Assembly: GCA_900552115.1 (NCBI GenBank)
Contig: URYP01000105.1
Coordinates: 1-7,724 of the forward strand
Direction: 5' to 3'
Origin: an uncultured Oscillospiraceae bacterium
GTDB taxonomy: Bacteria; Bacillota; Clostridia; Oscillospirales; Acutalibacteraceae
DNA: 7,724 nucleotides
The notes below the pieces were generated by a model, which saw nothing but the letters and a program-made list of their open reading frames with translations, ran no database searches and had not been told where the DNA came from. Each line of letters opens with the position of its first letter. Positions within the stretch are counted from its first letter, which is position 1. A program made the translations under genes and the position numbers. Below are positions 5,641 through 7,724 of the stretch, one piece after another.

Positions 5641-6909
5641 ATGCGCAGGGAAAAACCGCCGGGGCGGCAAAAAGGCGCACGGCTTTTCAGTATGCTGCTG
5701 GCGGTATGCCTGATGATCGCGGCCCTTCCCCTGTCCGTTTCGGCGGCGGGGGAATATGTGCCGGGAAATCCCCGCTGGTCGGGCTACCAAAACCAGGTGC
5801 AGTGGGGCCGGCCGGCAGGAGCGGCCTCCGGCGATAGCTTTGAATACGAGGCACAGCTGCTGCTGGGCGACGATGTGGTCGAGTCCAAGGCAGTGGAAAT
5901 CGACACCTATTTGTTTTTCACAAACGATGTGGTGACGCGGCCGCAGGAAGAGTACACCATACGGGTGCGTGCCAGATGGATCATGATCGTGGGCGACCCG
6001 GACGGCCAGTATATGGTGGCGGACGTCGGCGAATGGGGCCCCTGGGCGACCAAGGCGGGGTCGGGCGGCGGAGAAGCCGAACCGCCCCATGAGCACAGCT
6101 ATACCCAAAAGCACGACGCGGCACAGCACTGGCAGGCGTGTTCCTGCGGCGACAAAAAGGATGCGGCGGATCACAGCTTCGGCGCATGGACGGCGGATGG
6201 CAATACAGAGAGCCGCACCTGCACCGTCTGCGGCTACGCCGAGACAAGGGACGCCGCGCAGACGTCAGCCACCGGGGAAACCACGGATAACGGGCAGGAT
6301 TCCGGCGGCGAAGGCATCGCGGAACTGACCGATGAAAATACCGGCGTTTCCGTCTCCCTGTCCGAAGCGGTTCCGGAGGGTGTGGAGCTGTACGCCGGCG
6401 TCATGGAGGCGGAGAGCCTGCTTGAAGAGAAGCCGGAGCTGAAAGAAGAACTGGACGGCCTGCTGTCGGTGTATGAGATCAGCATCCGCCAGAACGGGGA
6501 GCCGGTGGAAATCAAAGACAGCGCCATGACGGTGCGCATCCCGATGAACAGCCATCTGGAGGGCTACGCCCATTACCAGGCGGTGCGGGTGGACGGCGAG
6601 CCGGAGCGCATAAAGGCAAAGGCCGAAGACGGCAGCCTGGTCTTTGAAGCCGGCGGCCCGGGCCGGTATGCCGTACTCGGTTCCGATACCCCCTTCTCCG
6701 TTTCTGCAATCATCCAACCCGACCCGTTGCCGGGAGACGAAAAGGATGGAAACGCCGTCTACATTGTTCTGTTGGCCGCGATACCGGCGGCTGTCCTGCT
6801 GGCGCTGCTGCTTGTATTCTTATACAGGAAAAAGCGGAAGGCACAGGATAACCCGCCAGCCGGAGGAAAGGATCCGTCCGAACCGGACGGCGGAAATACC
6901 AAAAACTGA
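5641..6909 (+). CDS. Exported, membrane-anchored surface protein with His/Cys repeat
   Basis: This 422-residue protein has a signal peptide (basic RREKPPGRQKGAR, hydrophobic core about 15-30, likely cleavage after A35 or A36). Next is a beta-rich N-terminal domain (about 37-135) starting YVPGNPRWSGY, with a VQW...FEYEAQLLL...EYTIRVRA pattern reminiscent of fibronectin type III folds. One His/Cys module follows (about 150-200: HEHSY, HWQACSCG with C167/C169, then CTVCGY with C194/C197), which may bind a metal. After a Ser/Thr/Gly linker comes a second beta-rich domain (about 220-350) ending in GRYAVLG, then a membrane helix (about 370-394) and a basic YRKKRK stop-transfer signal, giving a type I topology. 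No sortase motif is seen. It is the first of a tandem pair, 16 bp after the zinc-ribbon gene and 26 bp before its paralog. Binding partner unknown; adhesion or envelope sensing is possible. Confidence 0.9.
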   Translation: MRREKPPGRQKGARLFSMLLAVCLMIAALPLSVSAAGEYVPGNPRWSGYQNQVQWGRPAGAASGDSFEYEAQLLLGDDVVESKAVEIDTYLFFTNDVVTRPQEEYTIRVRARWIMIVGDPDGQYMVADVGEWGPWATKAGSGGGEAEPPHEHSYTQKHDAAQHWQACSCGDKKDAADHSFGAWTADGNTESRTCTVCGYAETRDAAQTSATGETTDNGQDSGGEGIAELTDENTGVSVSLSEAVPEGVELYAGVMEAESLLEEKPELKEELDGLLSVYEISIRQNGEPVEIKDSAMTVRIPMNSHLEGYAHYQAVRVDGEPERIKAKAEDGSLVFEAGGPGRYAVLGSDTPFSVSAIIQPDPLPGDEKDGNAVYIVLLAAIPAAVLLALLLVFLYRKKRKAQDNPPAGGKDPSEPDGGNTKN

Positions 6910-6921
6910 TTCTACTTGTAA

Positions 6922-6927
6922 AGGAGG
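6922..6927 (+). promoter_or_regulatory. Ribosome binding site fixing the start at 6936
   Basis: AGGAGG lies 8 bases before the ATG at 6936 but only 2 before the in-frame ATG at 6930, so 6936 is the better start. Confidence 0.7.
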
Positions 6928-6935
6928 AAATGAAG

Positions 6936-7724
6936 ATGTTTCGAAAAAAGAGTTTGCTGGCGCTGCTGCTGTCCTTATGCATGGTGGTAGGAATACTGCC
7001 GGCGACAGTGTTTGCTGCGGGGCAATATGTGCCGGAAAATCCCCGCTGGTCGGGATATGGAAACCAGGTAATGTGGGATAAACCTGCCAACGCATCAGGC
7101 AGCACGTATCTTGAGTATGAGGCGCAGCTGGTACTGAACGGCCAGGTACTCCAGACAGAAAGCGTTGAGATAGACAGGTGGGTATTTTTCGATTCGAAGA
7201 ATATCACTCAGTCGAAGGATGCGTATACGCTTAAAGTACGGGCCAGACAGATTTACCTTACCGGCGATCCGGACGGCTATTATACCGTATGGAAGAGAGA
7301 CGCCTGGGGCGACTGGGCAATCGGCGGCAATACCGGCGGCGGAGAGGGGCCTACTCCCCCCCATGAACACAGCTTCGGCGGCTGGAAAAATAATGGAACC
7401 CAGCATTGGAAAGAATGCAGCTGCGGAGAGAAATCTGAAGAGAGCCCCCATAACTTCGGCGAATGGGAGCTGATCTATTATGATGTAAATACGAAGTATG
7501 ACGTATGTGAAAGGCATTGCCTTACCTGCGGCTATGAGCAGATTGATAGATACAGGGAACACCAACATTACTATACCGACGACTGGAGAAGCGGTTCGAC
7601 TACACACTGGAAGGAATGCCTCTACTGCAAAGAAGTTAATCAAGATACTGTAGCCAACCATACTTTCGATGATTGGACGATAACAAAGGAGCCTACCACA
7701 ACCGAAACAGGTTCCAGAGAACGT
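6936..7724 (+). CDS. Exported surface protein with His/Cys repeats, paralog of the preceding gene (3' end outside window)
   Basis: The frame is open for 263 codons to the right edge with no stop, so the protein is incomplete. It begins with a clear signal peptide (MFRKKS, Leu-rich core, cleavage near TVFAA, residues 24-28). The following domain aligns with the previous protein: GQYVPENPRWSGYGNQVMW, YLEYEAQLVL, VEID, YTLKVRAR, GDPDGYY. Two His/Cys modules follow. The first has H143/H145, HW at 157-158, C161/C163, and C195xxC198; the second has H209/H211, HW at 224-225, C228xxC231, and is cut off after ETGSRER. More repeats, a second beta domain and a membrane anchor are expected downstream by analogy, but this cannot be seen. 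By eye the repeat part is more AT-rich than the preceding gene. The protein is probably co-expressed with its neighbour; its function is unknown. Confidence 0.9.
   Translation, partial: MFRKKSLLALLLSLCMVVGILPATVFAAGQYVPENPRWSGYGNQVMWDKPANASGSTYLEYEAQLVLNGQVLQTESVEIDRWVFFDSKNITQSKDAYTLKVRARQIYLTGDPDGYYTVWKRDAWGDWAIGGNTGGGEGPTPPHEHSFGGWKNNGTQHWKECSCGEKSEESPHNFGEWELIYYDVNTKYDVCERHCLTCGYEQIDRYREHQHYYTDDWRSGSTTHWKECLYCKEVNQDTVANHTFDDWTITKEPTTTETGSRER
7362..7724 (+). repeat. Two tandem His/Cys protein modules within the last gene
   Basis: Unit 1 (7362-7559, about 66 residues) and unit 2 (from 7560, cut by the edge) share the order H-x-H, W, HWKEC, a second Cys, H-x-F-x-x-W. The single module of the preceding gene (about 6088-6240) has the same plan. 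CxC in unit 1 becomes CxxC in unit 2. The DNA has diverged, so these are old protein repeats rather than recent DNA duplications. Confidence 0.75.

Noticed and set aside
5296..6174. Long minus-strand open frame of 292 codons
   Set aside because: It overlaps two well-supported plus-strand genes with ribosome binding sites, and its translation is Arg/Pro/His-rich low complexity, the typical shadow of GC-rich coding DNA.
7095..7661. Minus-strand open frame of 188 codons with hydrophobic stretches
   Set aside because: It lies opposite the second surface protein, whose signal peptide, paralogy and ribosome binding site are clear, so it is a shadow frame.

Overview
The window looks like part of the chromosome of a GC-rich member of the Bacillota, most likely a gut-type clostridium (Oscillospiraceae or Lachnospiraceae). 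The reasons are strong AGGAGG-type ribosome binding sites before nearly every gene, zinc-ribbon proteins and a zinc-ribbon-tagged Hanks-type kinase typical of that group, and surface proteins with His/Cys repeats of a kind common in Clostridia. This taxonomic call is inference from style, not from a marker gene. All genes lie on the + strand; I see no RNA genes, transposons, CRISPR arrays or convincing minus-strand genes.

Left part (1-2290): the window opens inside a gene whose visible part is a membrane segment, a Gly/Pro/Thr linker and an extracytoplasmic domain. It is paralogous to the C-terminal half of the complete kinase further right, so the lost N-terminus is probably a kinase domain. 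Next come two small membrane proteins related to each other, DUF3592-like, separated by a strong 12-bp GC-rich hairpin. A 14-bp tandem duplication marks the end of the second.

Middle (2296-5624): a short, doubtful reading frame overlaps the start of a complete 716-residue protein. That protein has an N-terminal zinc ribbon, a Ser/Thr kinase domain, one membrane segment and a two-part ectodomain. Directly behind it are a 103-residue protein I do not recognise and a 205-residue protein that ends in a double zinc ribbon.

Right part (5641-7724): two tandem paralogous exported proteins. Each has a signal peptide, a shared N-terminal beta-rich domain starting YVPxNPRWSGY, and His/Cys repeats of HEHS...HWxxCSCG type. 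The first ends in a membrane anchor with a basic tail; the second runs off the right edge.

From the kinase to the last gene the spacings are only 13-35 bp with no terminator, so this looks like one transcription unit. My working idea is an envelope-signalling locus: receptor-like kinases sense something outside the cell, with zinc-ribbon and small membrane partners inside and at the membrane, and co-expressed surface proteins. The grouping and paralogy are seen in the sequence; the functional link is inference.
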